Part shown: positions 44,963-54,341 of the stretch, one piece after another | Numbering within the stretch: position 1 is the first letter of the stretch | How the letters are laid out: each line of letters starts with the position of its first letter | From: Oscillospiraceae bacterium | GTDB lineage: Bacteria; Bacillota; Clostridia; Oscillospirales; Ruminococcaceae | Reading direction: 5' to 3' | DNA: 64,000 nt | Assembly: GCA_017828975.1 (NCBI GenBank) | Contig: JAGAJN010000024.1 | Location: forward strand, 20,638-84,637 | Made by a program: the position numbers and the translations under genes | Notes under the pieces: model-generated | The model's database searches: none | Told to the model about the DNA's origin: nothing | What the model saw: only the letters and a program-made list of their open reading frames with translations

Positions 44963-46348
44963 ATGGAGATAATGAGCAGCGAAAAACCTGTTGTTGAAGG
45001 CTTCGGCGAGGTGGAACAGGACGCCATTGGTGAGATACAAAATATCACCATGGGTGCCGCCGCAACCGCAGTTTCCAACCTGCTTGGCGCTAAGGTGTGG
45101 ATAACAACTCCGCAAGTCAGCGTTGTTCAGGTAAAAAATTTGTCCTACCCCGATTTGGAACCGTCCATACACGTTACCATTCAGTACATAAAGGGAATAA
45201 GCGGTTCTTCCGTGCTGGTTTTAAAGCAGAACGATGTTCAGCTTATCCTTAATCAGCTTATGGGACAGCCCCTCGTTGTTACGGACGATTTTGAGTTTGA
45301 TGAGATGAATATCTCCGCCGTCTGCGAGGTCATGAACCAGATGATGGGCGCTTCGGCTACGGCTCTTTCCGAGCTGATAGATACGCCTATCGACATCTCA
45401 ACGCCTATCGCAGATGTGCATGACAAGGATAAGCCCTTCGCTTTCGAGGGGGAGGACGTTGAAAAATACGTTTGTCAGGTAAAGTTCAACATTACCATTG
45501 ACGGCGTTATAAACAGTGAGTTCATCACCGTGCTGTCCATTGACCTTGCAAAGGCTATGGCGGATAAGATGCTGGAAGGCTACGGCAGCGCTCTCGATAA
45601 CACTCCTTCGGATTCTATTGCCAATGAAGTTGAGAAGCTGGCTTCGGAGAATCCCGACGGAAAGCTCTCTCAGGAGCAGATAGAGGCAATGCTTGGCGGT
45701 CCGAAGCCCTCCGAGCCTGCACCGTCCTCCGGCGGCGGTACGCTTTCTCAGGAGGAGATAGAGGCTCTGTTAAACGGAGGAACGGCACCCGCACAGCCGT
45801 CAGCTCCCGCTATGCAGACACCTCCCCCCGCAGCTCAGCCAATGCCAAATACGGGTATGCAGAATCAGCAGGCGGCTTATAATCCGCAGCAGATGCAAAA
45901 TCCTCAGGCAATGCAGGGCTACGGCTACCCCCCTCAGTACGATCCCAATATGCAGTACGGTATGCCCCCTCAATACGGCTATCCGCAGCAGCAGATGTAT
46001 ATGCAGCCCAATGTAAACGTCCGTCCCGCACAGTTCAAAAGCTTCGAGGATTACAATTCCCCGCTGCTTAGCAAGGACGAAAACGATAACCTCAAGCTGC
46101 TGATGAATATCCCGCTGAACGTTACCGTTGAGCTGGGTTCCACAAGCAAGAAGGTCAAGGAAATCCTGGAGTTCCAGCAGGGTACCATAATCGAGCTGGA
46201 GCGTCAGGCAGGTGCTCCCGTTGATATTATCGTAAACGGAAATCTTATCGCAAAGGGCGACGTTGTGGTTATCGGAGATAATTTCGCCGTCCGTATTACC
46301 GAGATAGTGAAAAACCGTCTGCTTGAAACTATCGGCGAGAAAAAATAA
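44963..46348 (+). CDS. fliY: Flagellar switch phosphatase FliY (FliN/FliY)
   Basis: A 461-residue FliY. CheC-like domain (about 15-200) with two phosphatase sites, EIQNITMG and CEVMNQMMG (E-x2-N type), then a long linker (about 225-355) rich in P, Q, M and G, and a C-terminal SpoA domain (about 370-455). The linker holds two internal FliM-like peptides, GKLSQEQIEAMLGG (233) and GTLSQEEIEALLNGG (259). FliY dephosphorylates CheY-P at the motor. Start may be 44963 or the ATG at 44972. Confidence 0.95.
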   Translation: MEIMSSEKPVVEGFGEVEQDAIGEIQNITMGAAATAVSNLLGAKVWITTPQVSVVQVKNLSYPDLEPSIHVTIQYIKGISGSSVLVLKQNDVQLILNQLMGQPLVVTDDFEFDEMNISAVCEVMNQMMGASATALSELIDTPIDISTPIADVHDKDKPFAFEGEDVEKYVCQVKFNITIDGVINSEFITVLSIDLAKAMADKMLEGYGSALDNTPSDSIANEVEKLASENPDGKLSQEQIEAMLGGPKPSEPAPSSGGGTLSQEEIEALLNGGTAPAQPSAPAMQTPPPAAQPMPNTGMQNQQAAYNPQQMQNPQAMQGYGYPPQYDPNMQYGMPPQYGYPQQQMYMQPNVNVRPAQFKSFEDYNSPLLSKDENDNLKLLMNIPLNVTVELGSTSKKVKEILEFQQGTIIELERQAGAPVDIIVNGNLIAKGDVVVIGDNFAVRITEIVKNRLLETIGEKK

Positions 46349-46466
46349 CTAAGGTTACCAAAGGCTTAAAATAGACTATCCTTATGGCGAACGGCTTCCG
46401 CAGATGCCGTACAGACAATAACGCCGACAAAATACACTTTCCGCTGCGGAGAAATGGAGTAACATT

Positions 46467-46829
46467 ATGGATAAGAAAATTCTTCTGGTTGACGACGCTG
46501 CATTTATGAGAATGATGATCAGAAACGCCCTTACTCAGAACGGATATACAAATATCCTTGAAGCTGCCGACGGCGAGATCGCATGCAATACATATGCAGC
46601 CGAAAAGCCCGACCTGGTTATCATGGACATCACTATGCCCAATAAGACGGGTATCGAGGCTCTCAGAGATATTAAGGCAAGCGACCCCGGCGCTAAGATC
46701 GTTATGTGCAGCGCTATGGGACAGGAGTCTATGGTCGTTGAGGCTATCAAGCTGGGCGCTCTGGACTTCATCGTTAAGCCCTTTAAGCCCGAAAGAATTC
46801 TCCAGACCGTTAAGAAGGTCATTGGCTGA
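46467..46829 (+). CDS. cheY: Chemotaxis response regulator CheY
   Basis: A 120-residue single-domain receiver. Acidic pair D9/D10, phosphorylation site D54 in LVIMDITMP, Ser82 at the switch position usually Thr, Lys104 in IVKPFKP. In B. subtilis CheY-P promotes smooth swimming through FliM. The gene follows fliY after 118 bases; ribosome site AAATGGAGTAACATT. No cheA is present in the window, so its kinase is elsewhere. Confidence 0.95.
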   Translation: MDKKILLVDDAAFMRMMIRNALTQNGYTNILEAADGEIACNTYAAEKPDLVIMDITMPNKTGIEALRDIKASDPGAKIVMCSAMGQESMVVEAIKLGALDFIVKPFKPERILQTVKKVIG

Positions 46830-46831
46830 TA

Positions 46832-47245
46832 ATGAAGGAAATATTTACGGTTTTGCTGGCACTGACGGGGGTCCTGCTGCTTATCTGGCTGACCTGCCGC
46901 CTTGCTAAATGGCTGAATAACCGTGTATATTCGGGCGGGGAAACATCAGGAACAAACGGGGGCGGCCGACTGCTTAAGGCGGTTGAAAGGCTGCCCCTTT
47001 CCAATGATAAATATCTGCTGGTGATAAAGGCGGGGGATAAGTATCTGCTTATCGCCGTCAGTCCGCAGCATACGGAGCTTCTATGTGAGCTGGACAGGGA
47101 ATATGCGGAGAAGGTCTGCCAAAACGGCGGACAAAACGCCTATGGCACGGATTTCCTGTCCGTACTCAAAAAAACAGTTCTCCGCTCCGACGGAAACGGC
47201 ACAACAAACAGCGATGAAAAGGACGGTAATATCAATGAAGAGTAA
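46832..47245 (+). CDS. fliO: Flagellar biosynthetic protein FliO
   Basis: A 137-residue protein with a single N-terminal membrane helix (FTVLLALTGVLLLIWLTCRL) and a small soluble domain with RLPLSNDKYLLVIKAGDKYLLIAVSPQHTELLCEL, the FliO pattern. FliO helps assemble the FliP-containing export gate. It starts 2 bases after cheY and overlaps fliP by 11 bases. The acidic tail is loosely conserved. Position gives most of the certainty. Confidence 0.88.
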   Translation: MKEIFTVLLALTGVLLLIWLTCRLAKWLNNRVYSGGETSGTNGGGRLLKAVERLPLSNDKYLLVIKAGDKYLLIAVSPQHTELLCELDREYAEKVCQNGGQNAYGTDFLSVLKKTVLRSDGNGTTNSDEKDGNINEE

Positions 47246-48200
47246 AGCTACGTCTTTTGCAGCCGCTGTTAAAGCCGCTGCCGCAGGGGCGGTTTCTTTT
47301 GCCGCAGCAGCAGTTATGTCGCTGTTCGTCTGCGCCGCAAATACGCCCGAAGCACCGCCGGAGGAGCCTATCGTAACGTCTATCGTAACGGAAGTGCCGA
47401 ACGTTGAAACAAGCGTCCCCGAAACTACTCAGACACAGGTGGAGCCGTTCCCGCAGACCGACTGGACTGTCACCGAAACGCCCTATGACACCCCCATCAC
47501 CGACGAGGAGGACGAGGAGTCGCTGCTTGAACGTCTGGGAATAACAGGTTCAAACGACACCATCGACCTGATGCTGCTGATAACGGTGCTGTCCCTTGCG
47601 CCGTCTATCATTATAATGTTCACCTGCTTCACGAGGATAATCATCTCGTTTTCCTTGCTGCGAAACGCTATGGGTATCCAGCAGACACCGCCGAATCAGG
47701 TGCTTGTAGGTCTGGCGTTGTTCCTGACGCTTTTCATAATGACGCCCGTTGTTGACGAGATAGACAGGGTGGCATATGCTCCCTATAAAAACGGCGACAT
47801 CACCATGACGGAAGCGCTGAAGGAAGCCGAAGTCCCCTTGAAAAAGTGGATGCTCGCCAACACGTCCAACGACTCAATGTCGTTTTTCATCGACCTGACG
47901 GGCGGGGATTATCCTCAGACAAACGAGGAGGCTATCGAAAATCTGGACTTCCGCACGGTAGTTCCCGCATTTATCCTCAGCGAGATAAAGAAGGGCTTTG
48001 AGATAGGCTTTTTGCTGTACATACCGTTTCTGATAATAGATATTGTGGTTTCGTCCACGCTTATGTCGCTGGGTATGATAATGCTTCCGCCTGCGACCAT
48101 TGCCATGCCGTTTAAGATACTGCTTTTTGTTATGGTGGACGGGTGGACATTGTTGGTGGGTTCGCTCATAAGCGGGTTCAACCCCGTCACATTTACGTAG
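47235..48200 (+). CDS. fliP: Flagellar export gate protein FliP with long N-terminal extension
   Basis: A 321-residue FliP. The N-terminus is a signal-peptide-like stretch (KAAAAGAVSFAAAAVMSLFVCAA), then about 75 residues rich in P, T, E and D that should face outside, then the FliP core with LSLAPSIIIMFTCFTRIIISFSLLRNAMG and the final helices ending PVTFT. Five FliP, four FliQ and one FliR form the gate. A normal FliP is about 215-255 residues. ATG at 47235 follows GGACGGTAATATCA and lies inside fliO. Confidence 0.95.
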   Translation: MKSKATSFAAAVKAAAAGAVSFAAAAVMSLFVCAANTPEAPPEEPIVTSIVTEVPNVETSVPETTQTQVEPFPQTDWTVTETPYDTPITDEEDEESLLERLGITGSNDTIDLMLLITVLSLAPSIIIMFTCFTRIIISFSLLRNAMGIQQTPPNQVLVGLALFLTLFIMTPVVDEIDRVAYAPYKNGDITMTEALKEAEVPLKKWMLANTSNDSMSFFIDLTGGDYPQTNEEAIENLDFRTVVPAFILSEIKKGFEIGFLLYIPFLIIDIVVSSTLMSLGMIMLPPATIAMPFKILLFVMVDGWTLLVGSLISGFNPVTFT

Positions 48201-48239
48201 GTGCGGAAAAATGTGCATTAAACGAAAGGATCGATAAAA

Positions 48240-48515
48240 ATGTCGCAGGACGCAGTTCTGGAAATATTTCATAACGCATTGACCATGACCCTGCTTCTCT
48301 GCGGCCCTATGCTGGTAATAAGCATAGTTATCGGTCTTGTCATTTCCATAATACAGGCGGCTACACAGGTGCATGAGCAGACTATCACTTTTGTGCCTAA
48401 GCTGCTTGCTATCGCCCTTATATTGCTGATAACAGGTCCGTGGATGATGAATCAGATGAACGAATTTACCGTTCAACTGTTCGATATAATCTCCGAAGTG
48501 TCGAGGAATGGTTAG
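48240..48515 (+). CDS. fliQ: Flagellar export gate protein FliQ
   Basis: A 91-residue protein with two membrane helices (about 18-40 and 55-77) and the family pattern LIISIIQAATQVHEQTITFVPKLLAIALILLITGPWM. A subunit of the FliPQR gate, in the usual place between fliP and fliR. Ribosome site CGAAAGGATCGATAAA; fliR starts 2 bases after its stop. Confidence 0.95.
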   Translation: MSQDAVLEIFHNALTMTLLLCGPMLVISIVIGLVISIIQAATQVHEQTITFVPKLLAIALILLITGPWMMNQMNEFTVQLFDIISEVSRNG

Positions 48516-48517
48516 AG

Positions 48518-49297
48518 ATGGATTTCTGGAGTGTGCTTCTTACAAATCTCGATACAAATCTGTTGGTATTTGCAAGGATAATGGGCATTTTCGCCTTTAA
48601 TCCGCTGCTTTCCAGAAGAAATATCCCCTCTATCGTCAGGGTAATGGTATCTCTGGCTATAACCGCCGCCGCTCTGACCGCTATTGACGTTTCGCCAATA
48701 GTCATCGGCTCGGCGGGAGAATTTGCCGTGCTGATACTCAAAGAAATGCTCATAGGCGTTACTCTCGGCTTTATTACACAGCTTTTTCTGTCCTCAACGC
48801 TGCTTTCGGGCGAAATTATGGATATGCAGTCGGGACTTGGAATGGCGAAGATATACGACCCCGCATCGGGCGTTCAGATGCCGCTGATGGGTTCTATAAC
48901 GTCCTATATGCTGTATCTGATGTTCTTTGCGTCCAATGCCCATATGACATATATCAGGCTGTTTGTCATAAGCTTTGACATTATCCCAATAGGCTATGAG
49001 CGGCTGAACCCAAATCTCGGAATGTCGGTGATGAACTACTTCGCCGCCGTACTTGTTCTGGGACTGAAGCTTGCAATGCCCATGCTGGCGGCGCAGATAA
49101 TCATGGAGATATGCGTCGGGATACTCATGAAAGCCGTCCCGCAGATCCAGGTAATGGTGGTGAATATGCAGATGAAGCTGCTGTTCGGACTGTTCCTTGC
49201 GGTGGTGCTTTGTCCCGTATTTGCCAATTTCCTTGACGGTCTGCTGGATATGATGAATGACGCCGTTGCAAATGTAATGACATCAATGACCGTTTAG
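48518..49297 (+). CDS. fliR: Flagellar export gate protein FliR
   Basis: A 259-residue membrane protein of normal FliR size with about six hydrophobic segments. It begins MDFWSVLLTNLDTNLLVFARIMGIFAFNPLL and ends in an FliR-type helix. One copy per gate, next to FliP and FliQ. The ATG at 48518 follows GGAATGGTTAGAG; the frame opens further back over fliQ but is a shadow there. A 83-base gap precedes flhB. Confidence 0.94.
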   Translation: MDFWSVLLTNLDTNLLVFARIMGIFAFNPLLSRRNIPSIVRVMVSLAITAAALTAIDVSPIVIGSAGEFAVLILKEMLIGVTLGFITQLFLSSTLLSGEIMDMQSGLGMAKIYDPASGVQMPLMGSITSYMLYLMFFASNAHMTYIRLFVISFDIIPIGYERLNPNLGMSVMNYFAAVLVLGLKLAMPMLAAQIIMEICVGILMKAVPQIQVMVVNMQMKLLFGLFLAVVLCPVFANFLDGLLDMMNDAVANVMTSMTV

Positions 49298-49380
49298 CTT
49301 ATTATTCGACATTACCTAACAATTGTTAGATAAATATATATTCGTATAAACCCGAAACGCCGTAAAAGGGGGGATGCACA

Positions 49381-50535
49381 ATGGCAAGCGACAGCGGCGA
49401 GGAGAAAACCGAAGAAGCGACCCCCAAACGGAAACGGGACGAACGAAAAAAAGGTAACGTATTCTCCAGCAAGGACCTTACCGCAGCATTCTTTATTCTG
49501 GGAATGTTCGCTATGTTCAAGGTGCTATCTCAGCTTATCCTTGAAAGCCTCACCGACTCCATGACCTATTGGATAGGCGTCAGCGGAACAGGCGGCGATC
49601 TCCTTGCGGACGGAACTTTTGCCACCTCGCTCCTTCTCAGAGTGGGACGGACGGTGGCAATAGCGGCGGGTCCGCTTCTTATTATCGGTATCGCGATAAA
49701 CATTATCATGACAGGCGCACAGACAAGATTTGTTTTCTCAATGGAGCCTGCAAAATTCAAAATAAGCAGACTTAACCCCATCGAAGGCTTCAAGAAGATG
49801 TTTTCCCTGCGTTCGGTGGTGGAGCTTATAAAATCTCTCCTGAAAATTGCCGTTATTTTCGCCCTTGTCAAAAGCGAGATCGAACAGCAGCTTCCCATGA
49901 TCATGAAGCTTTCGGAGATGGACATTCTCCCCGCAGCGGCATATATCTGCTCGACTACCTTTTCCATTGCTATGACCATTGGTATGGTATTCGTATTTAT
50001 CGGCATACTGGACCTGCTTTATCAGTGGTATGACCATAACAAGAACCTGAAAATGACCAAGCAGGAGGTCAAGGAAGAATACAAGCAGATGGAGGGCGAC
50101 CCCCAGATAAAGGGAAAGATAAAGCAGAAGCAAAGGGAAATGTCCCAGCAGCGTATGATGCAGGACGTACCCACTGCGGACGTTATCATCAGAAACCCTA
50201 CTCACTACGCTATCGCCGTCAAGTATGACCCCGAAAGCGCAAAGGCTCCCGTGGTTGTTGCCAAGGGTGCCGACTATGTTGCTATGAAAATTATTGGCAT
50301 TGCCGAGGAAAATGATGTCACCATGGTGGAAAACAAGCCTCTGGCAAGAGCCCTTTACGATAAGATCGACGTGGGACGGGAGATCGCCCCCGAATTCTAT
50401 CAGCCGGTCGCTGAAATTCTCGCATTCGTATATGACCTGAAAAACAAAAAGCTCCCCTTTGAGGAGAAAAAACGGTCTATCTCCGATATGCGTGATGAAT
50501 ATCCCGAGGATATTGTGGATTTTGAAAGTAAATGA
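49381..50535 (+). CDS. flhB: Flagellar export switch protein FlhB
   Basis: A 384-residue protein: EEKTEEATPKRKRDERKKGNVFSSKDL is the FlhB start, four membrane helices follow, and the cytoplasmic domain has NPTHYAIAVKYDP, the autocleavage site NPTH used to change export specificity from hook to filament. Ribosome site AAAAGGGGGGATGCACA. It is separated from flhA by 81 bases holding a heptad repeat with an inverted arm. Confidence 0.96.
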   Translation: MASDSGEEKTEEATPKRKRDERKKGNVFSSKDLTAAFFILGMFAMFKVLSQLILESLTDSMTYWIGVSGTGGDLLADGTFATSLLLRVGRTVAIAAGPLLIIGIAINIIMTGAQTRFVFSMEPAKFKISRLNPIEGFKKMFSLRSVVELIKSLLKIAVIFALVKSEIEQQLPMIMKLSEMDILPAAAYICSTTFSIAMTIGMVFVFIGILDLLYQWYDHNKNLKMTKQEVKEEYKQMEGDPQIKGKIKQKQREMSQQRMMQDVPTADVIIRNPTHYAIAVKYDPESAKAPVVVAKGADYVAMKIIGIAEENDVTMVENKPLARALYDKIDVGREIAPEFYQPVAEILAFVYDLKNKKLPFEEKKRSISDMRDEYPEDIVDFESK

Positions 50536-50537
50536 TA

Positions 50538-50594
50538 AGTGTTGAAAGTTGAGAGTTGAATTAAATGTGGAGTTTTAATTCAACATTCATCATT
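50538..50594. repeat. Heptad repeat inverted pair between flhB and flhA
   Basis: AGTGTTG AAAGTTG AGAGTTG AATTAAA (50538-50565), then the inverted TTTAATT CAACATT CATCATT (50574-50594). The arms can pair. It sits inside a co-directional operon. Confidence 0.6.
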
Positions 50595-50616
50595 ATAAAG
50601 AAGGGAGGAGTACCAA

Positions 50617-52698
50617 GTGAAATTCAGCCTGAAAAGCATAACAAGCAATATCGTTCCCGTGTTTCTGCTGCTTGTTATCGTGCTGATAATTATCCCGCTG
50701 CCTACATGGCTGCTGGACTTTATGCTGGTACTCAATATCTCCATTTCCCTTATTATCCTGCTGATGACAATGTACATAAAATCACCGCTGGAGTTTTCGA
50801 TATTCCCGTCGCTGCTGCTGGTGACTACCATTTTCCGACTTTCGCTGAACATTTCGTCCACCCGTCTTATCCTCGGAAATAAGGGCAATGCGGGACAGGT
50901 CGTTTACGCTTTCGGACACTTTGTTACGGGAAATAACGCCGTTGTCGGATTTATCGTGTTTATACTGATAGCCGTGGTGCAGTTCCTCGTTATCACAAAG
51001 GGTGCGGAACGAGTTGCAGAGGTTTCCGCAAGATTTACTCTGGACGCTATGCCCGGTAAGCAGATGGCTATCGACGCCGACCTTAATTCGGGTCTTATAG
51101 ACGAAGCCACCGCCAAGAAACGCCGCTCGGACGTTCAGCGTGAATCCGACTTCTTCGGAGCTATGGACGGTGCTTCCAAGTTCGTTAAGGGAGATGCTAT
51201 CTTCTCCATTGTTGCGGCGTTCGTAAACCTTATAGGCGGCGCTGTTATCGGTCTTGCCGTTGAGGGAATGGACTTCGGCAGCGTTCTTTCCACATATTCT
51301 ATCGCAACCGTAGGCGACGGTCTGGTTTCTCAGATTCCCGCCCTGCTTATCTCAACTTCAATGGGTATGATAGTTACCCGAAACGCCTCCGAGGACAACC
51401 TGAACGCCGATATGCGTCAGCAGCTGACCTCTCAGCCGAGAGTTCTCTGCATTGCGGGCGGTGTTATGGTAATTGCAATGGTTATCCCCGGATTCCCGAA
51501 GCTTGCCTGCCTTATGTGCGGCGCATTGCTCATAACCTGCGGAATTTTGCTGATGAGAAGCACTCCCACAGAAGCCGAGGTCCTTGCCGCACAAGCCGCC
51601 GAGGAACAGGCTATGGAGGAGAACAAGCAGGCTCTCTCCGAAATGGAATATTACAAGGACATTGACAATGTTTACAAGCTCTTAAACGTCGAGCCTATCG
51701 AAATGGAGTTCGGTTACAGCCTTATCCCGCTGGCGGACGAGGCAAGCGGCGGAACGTTCATCGAGCGTGTCATTATCTTCCGTAAACAGTTTGCGCTGGA
51801 TATGGGAATGGTTTTCCCGTCTATCCGTATGCGTGATAATCAGCATATCAACCCCAATCAGTACGTTATCAAGATAAAGGGCGAGGTGGTCGCACAGAAT
51901 GAGGTGCTGGTTGACCACTATCTTGCGCTGGACAGCGGAAATGTCACCCGTGAGGTGGACGGCATCGACACTATCGAACCTGCCTTCAATATCCCCGCAA
52001 AATGGATAGCCGAGGAGGACGAGCTTGCCGCAGATATGGCGGGATATACCCTTATTGACCCCACTTCCGTTATGATAACCCACCTTTCCGAGGTCATCAG
52101 ACAGCATGCCTATGAGCTTCTGTCAAGGCAGGACGTTAAGACCATGCTTGACAAGCTGAAGGACACAAGTCCCGCTACGGTGGAGGATATTGTTCCGTCG
52201 GTGGTGTCGGTGGCGTATCTGCAAAAGGTACTGTCCATGCTCTTAAAAGAGGGCGTTCCTATCAGGGACTTGGAAACTATTCTGGAAACGCTTTCCGATT
52301 ATCAGCATACCTTAAAGGATATTGATATTACCGTTGAGTATGTCCGTCAGGCGCTGAAACGTACCATAACAAGGCGTTTTGCCGATGCGGGACAGATACG
52401 TGTTCTCACCCTTGACACGGAAACGGAGAACAAGATAGTTGCGGGTGTCAAGAAATCGGAGCAGGGCTCGTATCTTGCCCTTGACCCCATGACGATACAG
52501 AAGCTGATGAATTCGCTGAATGAGCAGATAGAGCGGGTCAAGGAAGTAGTTCCCAGCCCGATAGTGCTGACTTCGCCTATTGTTCGGGTGTATTTTAAGA
52601 AGCTGGTTGACCAGTTTATCCCGAATATTACGGTTTTGTCGTTTAATGAGATAGACAACACAGTTCAGATTCAGGCTGTGGGAAATGTTACAATATAA
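50617..52698 (+). CDS. flhA: Flagellar export protein FlhA
   Basis: A 693-residue export-gate protein. N-terminal 325 residues hold about eight membrane helices with the FHIPEP-region sequence ERVAEVSARFTLDAMPGKQMAIDADLNSGLIDEATAKKRR; the C-terminal 340 residues form the cytoplasmic chaperone-docking ring. Start is GTG at 50617 with GGGAGGAGTACCAA upstream. In related firmicutes flhF follows; here the next gene is the sigma factor. Confidence 0.97.
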   Translation: MKFSLKSITSNIVPVFLLLVIVLIIIPLPTWLLDFMLVLNISISLIILLMTMYIKSPLEFSIFPSLLLVTTIFRLSLNISSTRLILGNKGNAGQVVYAFGHFVTGNNAVVGFIVFILIAVVQFLVITKGAERVAEVSARFTLDAMPGKQMAIDADLNSGLIDEATAKKRRSDVQRESDFFGAMDGASKFVKGDAIFSIVAAFVNLIGGAVIGLAVEGMDFGSVLSTYSIATVGDGLVSQIPALLISTSMGMIVTRNASEDNLNADMRQQLTSQPRVLCIAGGVMVIAMVIPGFPKLACLMCGALLITCGILLMRSTPTEAEVLAAQAAEEQAMEENKQALSEMEYYKDIDNVYKLLNVEPIEMEFGYSLIPLADEASGGTFIERVIIFRKQFALDMGMVFPSIRMRDNQHINPNQYVIKIKGEVVAQNEVLVDHYLALDSGNVTREVDGIDTIEPAFNIPAKWIAEEDELAADMAGYTLIDPTSVMITHLSEVIRQHAYELLSRQDVKTMLDKLKDTSPATVEDIVPSVVSVAYLQKVLSMLLKEGVPIRDLETILETLSDYQHTLKDIDITVEYVRQALKRTITRRFADAGQIRVLTLDTETENKIVAGVKKSEQGSYLALDPMTIQKLMNSLNEQIERVKEVVPSPIVLTSPIVRVYFKKLVDQFIPNITVLSFNEIDNTVQIQAVGNVTI

Positions 52699-52713
52699 AT
52701 TTCACAAAAACAG

Positions 52714-52742
52714 TAGACAAATCGGGGAAAATAGTGTAAAAT
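52714..52742 (+). promoter_or_regulatory. Weak sigma-A-like promoter before the sigma factor gene
   Basis: TAGACA (52714-52719), 17-base spacer, TAAAAT (52737-52742), about 54 bases before the start. It could let the sigma gene and its neighbours be transcribed apart from the main operon. Confidence 0.45.
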
Positions 52743-52795
52743 TATAATAAGGAGAACTATATTTAAAGCACGGTCGCCGTGCAGGAGGTGAGATA

Positions 52796-53566
52796 ATGTC
52801 CCCTCAGACCGAGGAGCTTTCACCAAAAGAACAGCTGCTGATAAAATATAAGGAAACAGGCGGTACCGCCCTGCGGAATGAGGTCGTTACGCAGTATATG
52901 AGCGTTGTAAAATACGTCGCCGCTTCCACCAGAAATATGTACTGCAAATATGCCGACAGCGAGGACATTATCAACGAAGGCGTTATTGCCCTCATTGCCG
53001 CCGCCGAGAGCTTCGACCCGTCACGGAATGTCAAGTTTGAAACCTATGCGTCCGTTAAGGTCAGGGGCGCTGTTATCGACTATATCCGCAGGCAGGATAT
53101 TATCCCGAGAGGTGTCCGCAAATTCGCAAAGGATTACGACACGGCGTTCTCGGCGCTGTTTACCGAGCTTGACAGAGAGCCTACCGATGAGGAGATCGCC
53201 GAAAAGCTGGGGATCTCCCTCGAAAAGCTCCGAAATATGACCGCTCAGTCGTCAGCCGCTCAGACAATTTCCTTAGACGAAATGATGAACGACGGCAGCT
53301 TCGATCTCCCCGAAATTCCCTCCGAGGAAGGCGTGTGGGAGGCGGAAAAACGGCTGTGGGTCAACGAAAGACGGAAAATTCTCGCCGATGCCATAGACAA
53401 GCTGAACGACAAGGAAAAAACCGTCATCTCCCTTTATTATTACGAAAAACTCAGGCTTTCCGAGATCGGCAAGGTGCTTGACATTTCCGAGTCAAGAGTA
53501 AGTCAGATTCACTCGAAGGCCGTTTCAAAGCTGAAAATGTACACGCTGGATTATCTGAAAGGTTGA
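52796..53566 (+). CDS. sigD: Flagellar-type RNA polymerase sigma factor (SigD/FliA)
   Basis: A 256-residue sigma-70 member of the FliA/SigD/WhiG class. Region 2 is GVIALIAAAESFDPSRNVKFETYASVKVRGAVIDYIRRQDIIPRGVRK, region 3 REPTDEEIAEKLGIS, region 4 NDKEKTVISLYYYEKLRLSEIGKVLDISESRVSQIHSKAVSKLK. It should direct late flagellar and chemotaxis genes, which lie elsewhere. No flgM anti-sigma gene is seen here. Ribosome site CAGGAGGTGAGATA. Confidence 0.93.
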   Translation: MSPQTEELSPKEQLLIKYKETGGTALRNEVVTQYMSVVKYVAASTRNMYCKYADSEDIINEGVIALIAAAESFDPSRNVKFETYASVKVRGAVIDYIRRQDIIPRGVRKFAKDYDTAFSALFTELDREPTDEEIAEKLGISLEKLRNMTAQSSAAQTISLDEMMNDGSFDLPEIPSEEGVWEAEKRLWVNERRKILADAIDKLNDKEKTVISLYYYEKLRLSEIGKVLDISESRVSQIHSKAVSKLKMYTLDYLKG

Positions 53567-53571
53567 TTTTT

Positions 53572-54324
53572 ATGCTAAGAGGTTTTTACATATCCGCAAA
53601 TAATATCATAAATCAGGAGCGGGCGCTGAATGTTACCACAAATAACATCGCCAACAGCAGCACCGCAGGCTACAAGCGGGAGCTTTCCATGCCCACCACC
53701 TTTGAGGAAAGACTGCTCCTTTTGAGAAGCAGAAAGAACGAAACGGGCACTATCCAATACAGAACACAGGCGTACACCTGGACGGACACCGAGCAGGGTA
53801 CCTTTGAATACACCTACAAGCCCCTTGATCTGGCGCTTCGGGGAAATGTTTTCTTCAACATTGAGGGACGTGTTTCCGGGGAACGCTGGCTCACAAGGGA
53901 CGGTCAGTTCGCTATCGACGGGGAGGGCTATCTCTCTCTGGGCACGGCGGGACGTATCCTTGACGAAAACGGTCAGCCTATACCGCTGGGAACTTCCGAT
54001 TTTGAGGTTTCCGAGGACGGCGTTATCACCACAGGGGACGGACGGACATTCACCCTCGGTCTTACCTACGTTGACGATTACACCGATATGGAGCGTTACG
54101 GGGACAATATGTTCAGACCCTATGACGGGGCGCAGATTGGAAATATCCCCGATGATGCCGAGTACCGTGTTATCCAGGGTGCGTATGAGCGTTCAAACGT
54201 CGATCTTGGCGAGGAAATGGTGGACGCTATGGCGTATCAGAGGAATTTTGAAGCGTCCGCACAGGCACTCCAGATAATGAACAGCGTAAATTCAATAGTC
54301 GCAAACGACCTTATGAAGATATGA
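53572..54324 (+). CDS. Flagellar rod protein, FlgF/FlgG family (FlhO-like)
   Basis: A 250-residue rod-family protein starting MLRGFYISANNIINQERALNVTTNNIANSSTAGYKRELSMPTTF and ending VDLGEEMVDAMAYQRNFEASAQALQIMNSVNSIVANDLMKI. In B. subtilis the pair FlhO-FlhP makes the distal rod; this gene and the next are probably that pair. The ATG at 53572 overlaps nothing but lies 5 bases after the sigma gene stop. Which of FlgF or FlgG it equals cannot be decided. Confidence 0.88.
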   Translation: MLRGFYISANNIINQERALNVTTNNIANSSTAGYKRELSMPTTFEERLLLLRSRKNETGTIQYRTQAYTWTDTEQGTFEYTYKPLDLALRGNVFFNIEGRVSGERWLTRDGQFAIDGEGYLSLGTAGRILDENGQPIPLGTSDFEVSEDGVITTGDGRTFTLGLTYVDDYTDMERYGDNMFRPYDGAQIGNIPDDAEYRVIQGAYERSNVDLGEEMVDAMAYQRNFEASAQALQIMNSVNSIVANDLMKI

Positions 54325-54341
54325 TGGAGGAATGAGCTGAA

